Positions 17,479 through 24,082 of a stretch of 25,889 nt of DNA are shown here, one piece after another. Both the position numbers and the translations under genes were made by a program. Position 1 is the first letter of the stretch; every line of letters starts with the position of its first letter. Under the pieces are notes generated by a model that worked only from the letters and a program-made list of their open reading frames with translations, was not told the DNA's origin and did not search any database. The stretch is from Azonexaceae bacterium. Lineage in GTDB: Bacteria; Pseudomonadota; Gammaproteobacteria; Burkholderiales; Rhodocyclaceae. The stretch spans positions 1 through 25,889 of the forward strand of contig SSTA01000168.1 of assembly GCA_009469685.1 (NCBI GenBank), given 5' to 3'.

Positions 17479-18666
17479 CTACCAGAGCTCCGTACTGCCC
17501 GTATTCTGGCCCCCGCGCAGGGCCTGAAGCACCTGGGCGAACTCTTCGTCGTACTGACCCCGGGTGGAGAGCAGATTCAGAATGCGCTGTACCGAACCAT
17601 CCATCATTGCGCTGATTTTCTCCTCCTGGTCGAGGGTCGTTCCCAGCCAGGAATAGGCCTTTTCGATCACATCCACAAGTTCCTGAAGGAGGACCCGCGT
17701 ATCCGCCAGCATCGCCCGGTGTTTGTCCCGCAGCGATTCGACGGCCGAAGTCGCGCTGAACAGCGCCATCTGAAGTTGCTCGGCCCGCTCCATCGATTCC
17801 CGGCGCATCGCGACATTGTCGCAGAGCGCCTCTGACGTCTCGGCCAGGACGGCCACGTGGTCGCGGATATTGCCGGCCCGCTCGGCGGACTCCTCCGGGA
17901 GATTGGTAATGGCAATCGAAACCCGATCGTAATTGACCACCAGTTGTCGCTTGAACTGAAAGATGCGTCCCATCTGGGCAAGCTTGTCGAGGATGTCCGC
18001 TTCCAGCCGGGTGGGCTCTCCTTCCGTGCGAAAGGTCACCTGACCGTCAGCCGGCCGTATGACCCCAAAAGACTGCAGCCCGAGTTCCCGGATGGCCTCG
18101 ACCAGCTTTTGGGAAAGCGTCTCGTAGTCCCGGCACTGGATGCTCGATCGTACGAAATTCATGAGCACCCCGTTCTGCCCGACGGTCGACAGGAAATTCA
18201 TCGCCATCGACTGCAACTGCCGCTTTTCTTCGTCAAACCGACAATAGTCGGCATGGATTTGGATGGCAAGTTCCGCCTTCTTGATCAGAATCTGCGGCGA
18301 CACCGGTTTGCTGACGATGTCGTTTCCCCCGGCGTCAAAGGCCTCCAGCTGGTACTCGAGGGAATCGTGGGCAGTGACAAAAATGACCGGGACCCGGCTG
18401 ACTTCGCGGATCTTTCGGCAAACCGAAAACCCATCCATTTCCGCCATCTCGACGTCGAGGACGATGAGGTCGGGGGGCTCAGCGGCGAAGCCCTCCAGCG
18501 CTTCCAAACCCGAAGCGGCGGACGAAACGGCAAACCTTTCCCGCAGGGCTTGCTCCAGGAATACGCGGAAAAAGCGATCGTCGTCAACGACAAGGATTCG
18601 CTTCCGATCGGAACCCGTCTCCTCGCTCAGCAAGGCTTTCTTCCCGTAGTTATTGTCGCCGCTCAA
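17479..18666 (-). CDS. Response regulator with long helical output region, no DNA-binding domain
   Basis: A 395-residue protein. Residues 22-140 are a receiver with acidic pocket D28/D29/D30, phospho-acceptor D71 in LIVLDVEMAEMDG and K120 in DIVSKPVSP. The remaining 250 residues show no helix-turn-helix, GGDEF, EAL or HD-GYP motif. Part (about 165-270) could be a GAF-like sensor fold (ETLSQKLVEAIRELGLQSFG...), followed by helices that look coiled (about 285-350). No ATG precedes the receiver in this frame. Start choices are TTG 18666, kept here, or TTG 18633, which has a better GGGAAGAAAG upstream; a stop eight codons above 18666 limits it. No cognate kinase is visible. The signalling target is unknown. 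Confidence 0.82.
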   Translation of the reverse strand: MSGDNNYGKKALLSEETGSDRKRILVVDDDRFFRVFLEQALRERFAVSSAASGLEALEGFAAEPPDLIVLDVEMAEMDGFSVCRKIREVSRVPVIFVTAHDSLEYQLEAFDAGGNDIVSKPVSPQILIKKAELAIQIHADYCRFDEEKRQLQSMAMNFLSTVGQNGVLMNFVRSSIQCRDYETLSQKLVEAIRELGLQSFGVIRPADGQVTFRTEGEPTRLEADILDKLAQMGRIFQFKRQLVVNYDRVSIAITNLPEESAERAGNIRDHVAVLAETSEALCDNVAMRRESMERAEQLQMALFSATSAVESLRDKHRAMLADTRVLLQELVDVIEKAYSWLGTTLDQEEKISAMMDGSVQRILNLLSTRGQYDEEFAQVLQALRGGQNTGSTELW

Positions 18667-18710
18667 GGACGTCCAAATCGATCGGACCTATGCGTCGGCT
18701 GAAGCCCATC

Positions 18711-19016
18711 TTAGCGCACAGGGAAACTCTTCTCCGGGAAAAGAGCGACGATGCTCAAGACCTCCTCAGCCCCGATGGGCGTCTCCAGCCCTCCGAGCAG
18801 CATGATGTCCTGGCCACCCAGGAATATCTTGATTTCCTTGCGGGGGATGCCCTTGCCGGGCTCCTGCAGACAGCCGCGCAGACCGGGATGATGATGCTCA
18901 AGGGCGGAAAACGCCTCCGCCACGGTATCTCCGCTGACGGTGACTTCTTCCGCACCGCCGGTATGGCAGCGCAGAGCACGGGGGATATGAACACTGACCA
19001 CGGGGGAATCGATCAT
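18711..19016 (-). CDS. MoaD/ThiS-family ubiquitin-like protein lacking the Gly-Gly tail
   Basis: A 101-residue beta-grasp protein starting MIDSPVVSVHIPRALRCHTG; ATG 19016 has a strong AAAGGAGG seven bases upstream. The family pattern is clear: an N-terminal beta strand, the ALRCHTGG/EEVTVSGDTVAEAFSAL segment, HPGLRGCL, then KEIKIFLGGQDIMLLGGLETP and EEVLSIVALF. Sulfur-carrier members end in Gly-Gly, which is adenylated and thiocarboxylated, but this one ends in FPEKSFPVR. Sulfur transfer as in MoaD is therefore unlikely unless the tail is trimmed. It lies 44 bases upstream of the response regulator on the same strand. Function unknown. Confidence 0.82.
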   Translation of the reverse strand: MIDSPVVSVHIPRALRCHTGGAEEVTVSGDTVAEAFSALEHHHPGLRGCLQEPGKGIPRKEIKIFLGGQDIMLLGGLETPIGAEEVLSIVALFPEKSFPVR

Positions 19017-19112
19017 GGCGGACCTCCTTTGGCGTGCTCCGAGGCGCACGCACGCTTCGCAGATGCCGGTTGGACCCGCAAACTGCTGGAGGGTTCACAC
19101 CCACTTGCCGGA

Positions 19113-19127
19113 GCCCGCGTCGCGGGC
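19113..19127. repeat. Perfect inverted repeat in a divergent intergenic region
   Basis: GCCCGCG-T-CGCGGGC (7-bp arms, one-base centre) lies in the 194-base gap between the divergent MoaD-like and OmpA-like genes. It could be an operator or form a hairpin; there is no T-run. The rest of the gap has a TAGAAT word near 19175 that could be a -10 for the OmpA-like gene, without a matching -35. Confidence 0.4.
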
Positions 19128-19210
19128 CGCCAAAGAGTTGTCACGCCGTGGGCCGGCCGTGGAATTCGAGCTAGAATGCCGTCGCGATCAACATCCCCAG
19201 GAGTTCCCTC

Positions 19211-19681
19211 ATGGCAGCAAACGACGACGACGAAACCACAGCCGTTTTTGTAGGCGCCCTTGCCGGCATCATGCTGGCAGCGACCGCCGCGATCTATGGA
19301 GCAAGTGCAGGCAAGCTGCAAGTGGCGCCCCCCGCCGTCACGGCGGAGGCTGAAATCGCCCCCCTCGGCGAAGCCCTGGCCAAGGTGTACTTCGCCTTGG
19401 GCAAATCCGATCTCGACGCCAAAGATCGCGACGTGGTGACCAAGACGACGGAAGCTTTGGCGGCCAAGCCCGATGCCATCGTCCTGCTCTCCGGGTTCCA
19501 CGATCCCTCAGGCGATGCGGCGCAAAATGCGGAACTCGCCAAGAGCCGGGCACTAGCCGTGAAGGAGGCCTTGGTGGCGGGAGGAATCGCGGCTGACCGC
19601 GTCAAGATGCGCCGGCCGGAAAGTACCGTTGGCACCGGCAGCCCCGAGGAGGGACGCCGGGTGGAGATTCGCGTCCAGTAG
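19211..19681 (+). CDS. OmpA-family C-terminal domain protein with N-terminal membrane anchor
   Basis: A 156-residue protein. A short acidic cytoplasmic start (MAANDDDETT) is followed by one transmembrane segment at about 12-32 (VFVGALAGIMLAATAAIYG). The rest (about 55-156) is an OmpA-like peptidoglycan-binding fold with KVYFALGKSDLDAKDRDVV, LLSGFHDPSGD, NAELAKSRALAVKEALVAGG and a final GRRVEIRV. The usual xGxTDxxG of the second block is replaced by GFHDPSGD. The start ATG has an AGGAG upstream. The product should be an inner-membrane-anchored periplasmic protein contacting peptidoglycan. A strong terminator follows. Confidence 0.85.
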   Translation: MAANDDDETTAVFVGALAGIMLAATAAIYGASAGKLQVAPPAVTAEAEIAPLGEALAKVYFALGKSDLDAKDRDVVTKTTEALAAKPDAIVLLSGFHDPSGDAAQNAELAKSRALAVKEALVAGGIAADRVKMRRPESTVGTGSPEEGRRVEIRVQ

Positions 19682-19688
19682 TGCAGGC

Positions 19689-19704
19689 ATTGGGGGCCCC
19701 CAAT
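19689..19704. repeat. 16-bp perfect palindrome downstream of the OmpA-like gene
   Basis: ATTGGGGGCCCCCAAT begins eight bases after the OmpA-like stop. It is the first of three consecutive inverted repeats before the phaC stop. With no loop bases it is a poor RNA hairpin as written, though it could open a small loop, and a dimeric protein could bind it. Confidence 0.5.
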
Positions 19705-19705
19705 A

Positions 19706-19727
19706 CCACTTGAGTTTCGACTCGTGG
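19706..19727. repeat. Stem-loop with TTCG tetraloop
   Basis: CCAC-TT-GAGT-TTCG-ACTC-GTGG forms two stacked 4-bp stems with a two-base bulge and a TTCG loop. It lies between the palindrome at 19689-19704 and the terminator, inside the presumed 3' untranslated region of the OmpA-like mRNA. Confidence 0.4.
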
Positions 19728-19733
19728 CGCAAC

Positions 19734-19767
19734 AAAAAGCCCGCAACCTCACGGTTGCGGGCTTTTT
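19734..19767. terminator. Bidirectional rho-independent terminator (OmpA-like gene / phaC)
   Basis: AAAAA-GCCCGCAACC-TCAC-GGTTGCGGGC-TTTTT: a perfect 10-bp GC-rich stem with a 4-base loop, with a T-run on the plus-strand side and an A-run that becomes a T-run on the minus strand. It sits between the convergent OmpA-like stop (19681) and phaC stop (19783) and should terminate both. Confidence 0.95.
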
Positions 19768-19782
19768 ATTCTGTCAATCGGC

Positions 19783-21621
19783 CTATTTGGCCTTCTTCTG
19801 GGAATCCAGACGGAATTTGACGTAGCTGCCCGGGGCTTCCTCGATGACCTTGAGTTTGCCCTTGCCCGGAACGCGGGCGGGAACCTGGGCGCTGCCGCCC
19901 GGCAGGCCGGTGACCCAGGCATGCCAATGGGTCCACCAGGAACCCGCGTTCTGGGTGGCACCCGCCAGGAAATCGTCGGGGCTCTCCGGCAGGTTGCCGT
20001 CGGAGGCATCGTTTACCCAGTAGCCGTACTTGTTGGCCACCGGCGGATTGACGATGCCGGCAATGTGGCCGGAGCCGCCAAGGACGAACTTCGTCTTTCC
20101 TGAAGGAAGGCAGGCTCCCATGTAGGTGCTTTTCCAGGGGGCGATGTGGTCTTCGATGGTGGAAATGAAGTAGCAGGGCGTCTTGACCTTGGTGAGGTCG
20201 ATCTTGACGCCGTCCAGGGTAATACCGCCGGGATCCTTCAGCTTGTTCTCCAGGTACATATTGCGCAGGTAGAAGCTGTGCATCGCCGCCGGCATGCGGG
20301 TGGAGTCGGAGTTCCAGTACAGCAGATCGAAGGGGAAGGGATCCTTGCCCATCAGGTAGTTATTGACCACAAAGGACCAGATGAGGTCGTTGGCCCGCAA
20401 CATGTTGAACGTGCCGGCCATCTCGGTACCTTCCAGATAGCCGCGCTCGTTCATTTTCTTTTCCAGGCCGGCCACTGCGTTCTCGTCCAGGAAAACGCCG
20501 AGTTCGCCGGGCTCGGAGAAGTTGAGCATGGTGGTAAAGAAGGTGGCGGAATTGACCCGCTTGTCTTTCTTTCCGGTCAGGTAGGCCAGGGTGGTCATGA
20601 GCAGCGTGCCGCCCAGGCAGTAGCCGGCCATGTTGACGCTGTCCTCGCCGGTGTGGGCGCAGACCTGGTTGAGGGCTTCCACGGAACCCTGTAGTAGGTA
20701 GTTCTCGAAACTCTTCTGGGCCAGCTTCTCGTCCGGATTGACCCAGGACATGATGAAGGTGGTATGTCCCTGGTCGGTGGCCCACTTGACCAAGGAGTTC
20801 TTTTCCCGCAGATCGAGGATGTAGTACTTGTTGATCCACGGCGGAACGATGAGGAAGGGTTTCTTGTACTGATCCTTGGTGGTCGGATCGTATTGGATGA
20901 GCTGGAAAAGCTCATTCTGGAAAATGACCTTGCCCGGGGTGGTGGCGACGTTCTTGCCCATCTCGAAGGCCGACGTGTCGGTCATCCGGATACGCAGCTG
21001 GCCGTCCCCCTGCTCGACGTCGTGCAGCAGGTTGTTGAAACCCTTGATCAGGTTCTGACCGTGGCTCTTGACCGTCTCCCGGAAGACCTCGGGATTGGTC
21101 ATCGCAAAGTTGGAGGGCGACAGGGCGTCAATGTACTGGCGGGTGAAGAAATTGACCTTCTGCTGGGTGTGCTCGTCGAGCCCTTCGGCACCGCTCACGG
21201 TGTCGTGCAGATGGCGGGCCGTGATGAGGTAGGACTGTTTGATGAAGTCGAAAAGGAAATGCTGCTCCCAGTCTTCGTCCCGGAAACGGTTGTCGCCCTT
21301 CTTGGGGGCGGCGACGGGGCCGGAGACCGGCATGCCGACCATCTTCATCATGCTGCTTTGCCAGAGGGAAAAGTAATCCCACATCATGTTCATCTGGGTC
21401 TGCGCCAATTTGACCGGATTCGCCAGCAGGTGGGCGGAAAGGTCCATGAAGGCCTTGGCCACGCCCAGTTCGTCGGACGGGGCATCGACGCCCTCCTTGG
21501 CCTTCTTTTCCATGAACTGGGTGAGGATGCGGGAAGCGCGCTGGGCGACTTCGGCGTAGGTCTGGGCCATTTCGGCCGGGTTGGGCAGGTTGGCTGCCTT
21601 ATCCTCGGTTTGCTGCGACAT
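19783..21621 (-). CDS. phaC: Class I poly(3-hydroxyalkanoate) synthase
   Basis: A 612-residue PHA synthase, class I size (Cupriavidus necator PhaC has 589). The lipase-like box GYCLGG carries the nucleophile C335; the triad is completed by D491 in ISTIEDHIAPW and H519 in LGGSGHIAG. Other family blocks are FLIVPPWINKYYILDLRE and FIMSWVNPDE. It polymerises (R)-3-hydroxyacyl-CoA, usually 3-hydroxybutyryl-CoA, into storage granules. The Lys-rich C-terminus is usual. ATG 21621 has GAGGGAG upstream. The gene starts 15 bases after the MBL-fold gene and ends at the shared terminator. No phaA/phaB/phaR is adjacent, although a thiolase gene lies 3.6 kb away. Confidence 0.97.
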   Translation of the reverse strand: MSQQTEDKAANLPNPAEMAQTYAEVAQRASRILTQFMEKKAKEGVDAPSDELGVAKAFMDLSAHLLANPVKLAQTQMNMMWDYFSLWQSSMMKMVGMPVSGPVAAPKKGDNRFRDEDWEQHFLFDFIKQSYLITARHLHDTVSGAEGLDEHTQQKVNFFTRQYIDALSPSNFAMTNPEVFRETVKSHGQNLIKGFNNLLHDVEQGDGQLRIRMTDTSAFEMGKNVATTPGKVIFQNELFQLIQYDPTTKDQYKKPFLIVPPWINKYYILDLREKNSLVKWATDQGHTTFIMSWVNPDEKLAQKSFENYLLQGSVEALNQVCAHTGEDSVNMAGYCLGGTLLMTTLAYLTGKKDKRVNSATFFTTMLNFSEPGELGVFLDENAVAGLEKKMNERGYLEGTEMAGTFNMLRANDLIWSFVVNNYLMGKDPFPFDLLYWNSDSTRMPAAMHSFYLRNMYLENKLKDPGGITLDGVKIDLTKVKTPCYFISTIEDHIAPWKSTYMGACLPSGKTKFVLGGSGHIAGIVNPPVANKYGYWVNDASDGNLPESPDDFLAGATQNAGSWWTHWHAWVTGLPGGSAQVPARVPGKGKLKVIEEAPGSYVKFRLDSQKKAK

Positions 21622-21636
21622 GTGAAACTCCCTCTG

Positions 21637-22674
21637 TCAGTTTTCCAAGCGGGCCTGTGCGGCCCTGGCGAAACGGATGACGCCATCGCCCCCAAGGGTG
21701 CGCGACAGCCGTCCGGCGATTTCCAGATGATTGAGATGGGCGATTGCCTCGCCCATCGCAAACATCGTCTGATGCGTGTCGAGCGGCCGCGGAAACAGCG
21801 TCGCGAGCAACTCGGCGGCGCTCTTTGGCGCCTCACAATCGTCTTCCACCGCCTGCAGGCGTTCTCCATGGTGGGCATGCAAAGCCGCAATCCGCTCCGA
21901 CAGCCCGACGAAGGGCAGACCGTGGGAGGGCAATACCAGGGTGGAGTCGGGAATTTCCCGGGCCATTGCGTCCAGAGAAGCGAGATAGCTTCCCAAGGCA
22001 TCGGCCGCCGGGGTGACTGCCATCACACTGATATTGGTGGAAATCCGCGGCAAAAGCATGTCTCCCGAAATTAACACGGCGAGTTCCTGGCAGTAAAGCG
22101 CAGCATGCTCGGGCGAATGGCCGTGGCCGATGACGACCTTCCACTCGCGTCCGCCTATGGCCCGACTGTCCCCCGCTTGAAGCCGGTTGTAACGCTCCGG
22201 AAGCGCCGGAACCGACCGCGTATATCCCGATCCTCGGCGGGCAAAGCGATCGAGGAGGTCCGCTGAAAGACCGTGCTGACGGAACTGTTCGGTCATGAAA
22301 CGCGCACCGTGACCGCCGACCTCGTGCCAGACGGCGTGGGCAGTCAGAAATTCGGCGGCGGTCATCCAGAGCTGCGCACCGGTCTGCTCCAGAAGCCAGG
22401 TCGCCAATCCCAGGTGATCGGGATGAAAATGGGTCACCAACAGATTGCGCACCGGCCCGGCCAACCCGGCGAGGACCGCCACCCAGGCCGATCGGGTCCC
22501 CTCGTCGGCAAATCCCGTATCGACCAGGGTCCAGCCGTCTCCGTCCCGCAATGCCCAAAGGTTGATGTGGTCGAGCTGAAAAGGCAGGGGCATGCGTAGC
22601 CACAGCACGCCTGGGGCGACCTCGACGGTCGTACCGCTGGGAGGAGGAAGAAGGTGGGGGAACTCGAGCGCCAT
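21637..22674 (-). CDS. Metallo-beta-lactamase fold hydrolase with C-terminal helical domain
   Basis: A 345-residue MBL-fold protein. The metal-binding signature THFHPDHLG supplies H82, H84, D86 and H87; H186 (GHGHSPEH), D205 (LISGDMLL) and a later LPSHGLPF histidine complete the two-metal site. After about residue 270 a helical segment follows (DCEAPKSAAELLATLFPR...EAIAHLNHLEIAGRLSR), like the winged-helix tail of LACTB2/glyoxalase II-like MBL proteins. A CoA-thioester or other ester/phosphodiester substrate is possible; none can be read from sequence. ATG 22674 has AAGGTGA about 11 bases upstream; GTG 22689 is the alternative start. It is just upstream of phaC and probably co-transcribed with it. 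Confidence 0.85.
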   Translation of the reverse strand: MALEFPHLLPPPSGTTVEVAPGVLWLRMPLPFQLDHINLWALRDGDGWTLVDTGFADEGTRSAWVAVLAGLAGPVRNLLVTHFHPDHLGLATWLLEQTGAQLWMTAAEFLTAHAVWHEVGGHGARFMTEQFRQHGLSADLLDRFARRGSGYTRSVPALPERYNRLQAGDSRAIGGREWKVVIGHGHSPEHAALYCQELAVLISGDMLLPRISTNISVMAVTPAADALGSYLASLDAMAREIPDSTLVLPSHGLPFVGLSERIAALHAHHGERLQAVEDDCEAPKSAAELLATLFPRPLDTHQTMFAMGEAIAHLNHLEIAGRLSRTLGGDGVIRFARAAQARLEN

Positions 22675-22691
22675 GGAATCCGGAGTCACCT

Positions 22692-22706
22692 TACCATACG
22701 GTACCG
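22692..22706. promoter_or_regulatory. Operator-like palindromes between the MBL gene and ivd
   Basis: TACC-ATAC-GGTA (22692-22703) overlaps the perfect 8-bp palindrome CGGTACCG (22699-22706). Both lie just upstream of the candidate -35 of the dehydrogenase promoter and immediately before the divergent MBL gene, where a repressor could act on both directions. No regulator gene is visible and I cannot name the binding family. Confidence 0.4.
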
Positions 22707-22708
22707 GA

Positions 22709-22737
22709 TTGAAAAAACCCCGCTGCTCTGCTGTACT
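22709..22737 (+). promoter_or_regulatory. Sigma70-type promoter of the isovaleryl-CoA dehydrogenase gene
   Basis: TTGAAA (22709-22714, 5 of 6 to TTGACA), a 17-base spacer and TGTACT (22732-22737, 4 of 6 to TATAAT) predict a start near 22744, about 26 bases before the GTG start codon. An inverted repeat TTGA-ACGG-TCAA (22746-22757) lies just downstream of the predicted start. Confidence 0.55.
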
Positions 22738-22769
22738 GGGGGCAATTGAACGGTCAAGAAAGGTGTGTC

Positions 22770-23942
22770 GTGGAACTTCCGTGTCTCGCCTTCGACCATG
22801 AAGAGAGCGTCGCCGAGCTCAGGGAGGCGGTGCGGACCTTCGCCGACCGGGAAATCGCACCGCGGGCCGCAGCCATAGACCGCGACAACCGCTTTCCCAC
22901 CGACCTCTGGCCCAAGCTGGGCAGCATGGGGCTTCTCGGCCTCACCGTTCCCGAAGCGCTGGGCGGCACCGGCCTCGGCTATCTCGCCCACATCGTGGCG
23001 ATGGAAGAACTTTCGCGCGCGTCCGCGAGCGTCGCCCTGTCCTACGGAGCCCACTCCAATCTGTGCGTCAACCAGATCTACCGTAACGGTAACGACGCTC
23101 AACGCGCCCGTTTCCTGCCCCGGCTGATGAGCGGGGAGCACGTGGGGGCATTGGCGATGTCCGAGCCCAACGCCGGATCCGATGTGATCTCGATGCAGTT
23201 GCGGGCGGACAGGGCCGGGGATCGCTACGTCCTGAACGGTTCCAAGCTGTGGATCACCAACGGCGGCGACGCCGACGTTCTGGTCGTTTATGGCAAGACC
23301 GACCCGGCGGCCGGCGCTCACGGCATCACGGCCTTCCTGGTCGAGAAGGGGATGCCCGGATTCACCCACGGCGCTCACCTGGACAAGCTCGGGATGCGGG
23401 GATCCAATACCTATCCCCTGTTCTTCGACGACGTCGAGGTCCCGCAGGAAAACGTCCTCGGCCAGGTCGGAGCCGGTGTCCGTGTCCTGATGAGCGGCCT
23501 CGACTATGAACGGGCCGTCCTGGCGGGAGGGCCTCTGGGGATCATGGCCGCCTGCCTCGACGTGGTGGTCCCCTACCTGCACGAGCGGCGGCAGTTCGGC
23601 AGCGCGATCGGCGAATTTCAGCTCATGCAGGCCAAACTGGCGGACATGTACGTCACCTTCAATGCGGCCCGGGCTTACGTTTACGCCGTCGGTCAGGCCT
23701 GCGACCGGGGAGCGGTGACGCGCCGGGATGCCGCCGGCGCCATACTCTACGCCGCCGAGAAGGCTACCTGGATGGCCGGCGAAGCGATCCAGGCCCTGGG
23801 CGGAAACGGCTACGTCAATGACTATCCCACGGGCCGCCTGTGGCGCGATGCCAAGCTCTACGAAATCGGTGCTGGGACTTCGGAAATCCGACGCATGCTG
23901 ATCGGGCGGGAGTTGTTCGATGTCACCGGGTGCCGCCCATGA
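22770..23942 (+). CDS. ivd: Isovaleryl-CoA dehydrogenase (acyl-CoA dehydrogenase family)
   Basis: A 390-residue flavoprotein dehydrogenase. The GTG at 22770 is preceded by GAAAGG at six bases; an in-frame TTG at 22746 overlaps the promoter region and was rejected. Family blocks in order are the N-terminal helices with [33 protein letters not shown]-binding [11 protein letters not shown] and [20 protein letters not shown], then [15 protein letters not shown] with the presumed catalytic base E247, and C-terminal [22 protein letters not shown] and [12 protein letters not shown] glutamate at this inner position is the isovaleryl-CoA type. It oxidises isovaleryl-CoA to 3-methylcrotonyl-CoA in leucine breakdown. 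A related short branched-chain acyl-CoA dehydrogenase cannot be fully excluded. Confidence 0.87.
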   Translation: MELPCLAFDHEESVAELREAVRTFADREIAPRAAAIDRDNRFPTDLWPKLGSMGLLGLTVPEALGGTGLGYLAHIVAMEELSRASASVALSYGAHSNLCVNQIYRNGNDAQRARFLPRLMSGEHVGALAMSEPNAGSDVISMQLRADRAGDRYVLNGSKLWITNGGDADVLVVYGKTDPAAGAHGITAFLVEKGMPGFTHGAHLDKLGMRGSNTYPLFFDDVEVPQENVLGQVGAGVRVLMSGLDYERAVLAGGPLGIMAACLDVVVPYLHERRQFGSAIGEFQLMQAKLADMYVTFNAARAYVYAVGQACDRGAVTRRDAAGAILYAAEKATWMAGEAIQALGGNGYVNDYPTGRLWRDAKLYEIGAGTSEIRRMLIGRELFDVTGCRP

Positions 23943-23966
23943 GACCTTTTCCGGTTAGCAAAGGTC
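23943..23966 (+). terminator. Stem-loop directly after ivd
   Basis: GACCTTT-(10-base loop)-AAAGGTC, a perfect 7-bp stem starting at the base after the ivd stop codon. No T-run follows, so it may be a weak or partial terminator, or an mRNA-stabilising hairpin. The remaining gap to 24082 has TAGAAT at 24050-24055, a possible -10 for the next gene, without a recognisable -35. Confidence 0.4.
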
Positions 23967-24082
23967 AAAGTAGCGTTACCGCGCCCGCATCACACTCTTG
24001 GCCCGGAAGCCACCGTTCCATCGCTGCCGGCAAGGGGTCCGGAGGACGGTAGAATCCGTCACTTCCCATCCTTGGAACGACC

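Noticed and set aside
20764..22074. Plus-strand open frame of 436 codons antisense to phaC and the MBL gene
   Set aside because: phaC has a full catalytic triad on the minus strand. The plus-strand frame crosses two real genes and has no family signature.
22746..22757. TTGA-ACGG-TCAA considered as an FNR box before ivd
   Set aside because: FNR-type sites have TTGA and TCAA separated by six bases (TTGAT-N4-ATCAA). Here the gap is four, and the site lies at or after the predicted start, so it is kept only as a generic inverted repeat.
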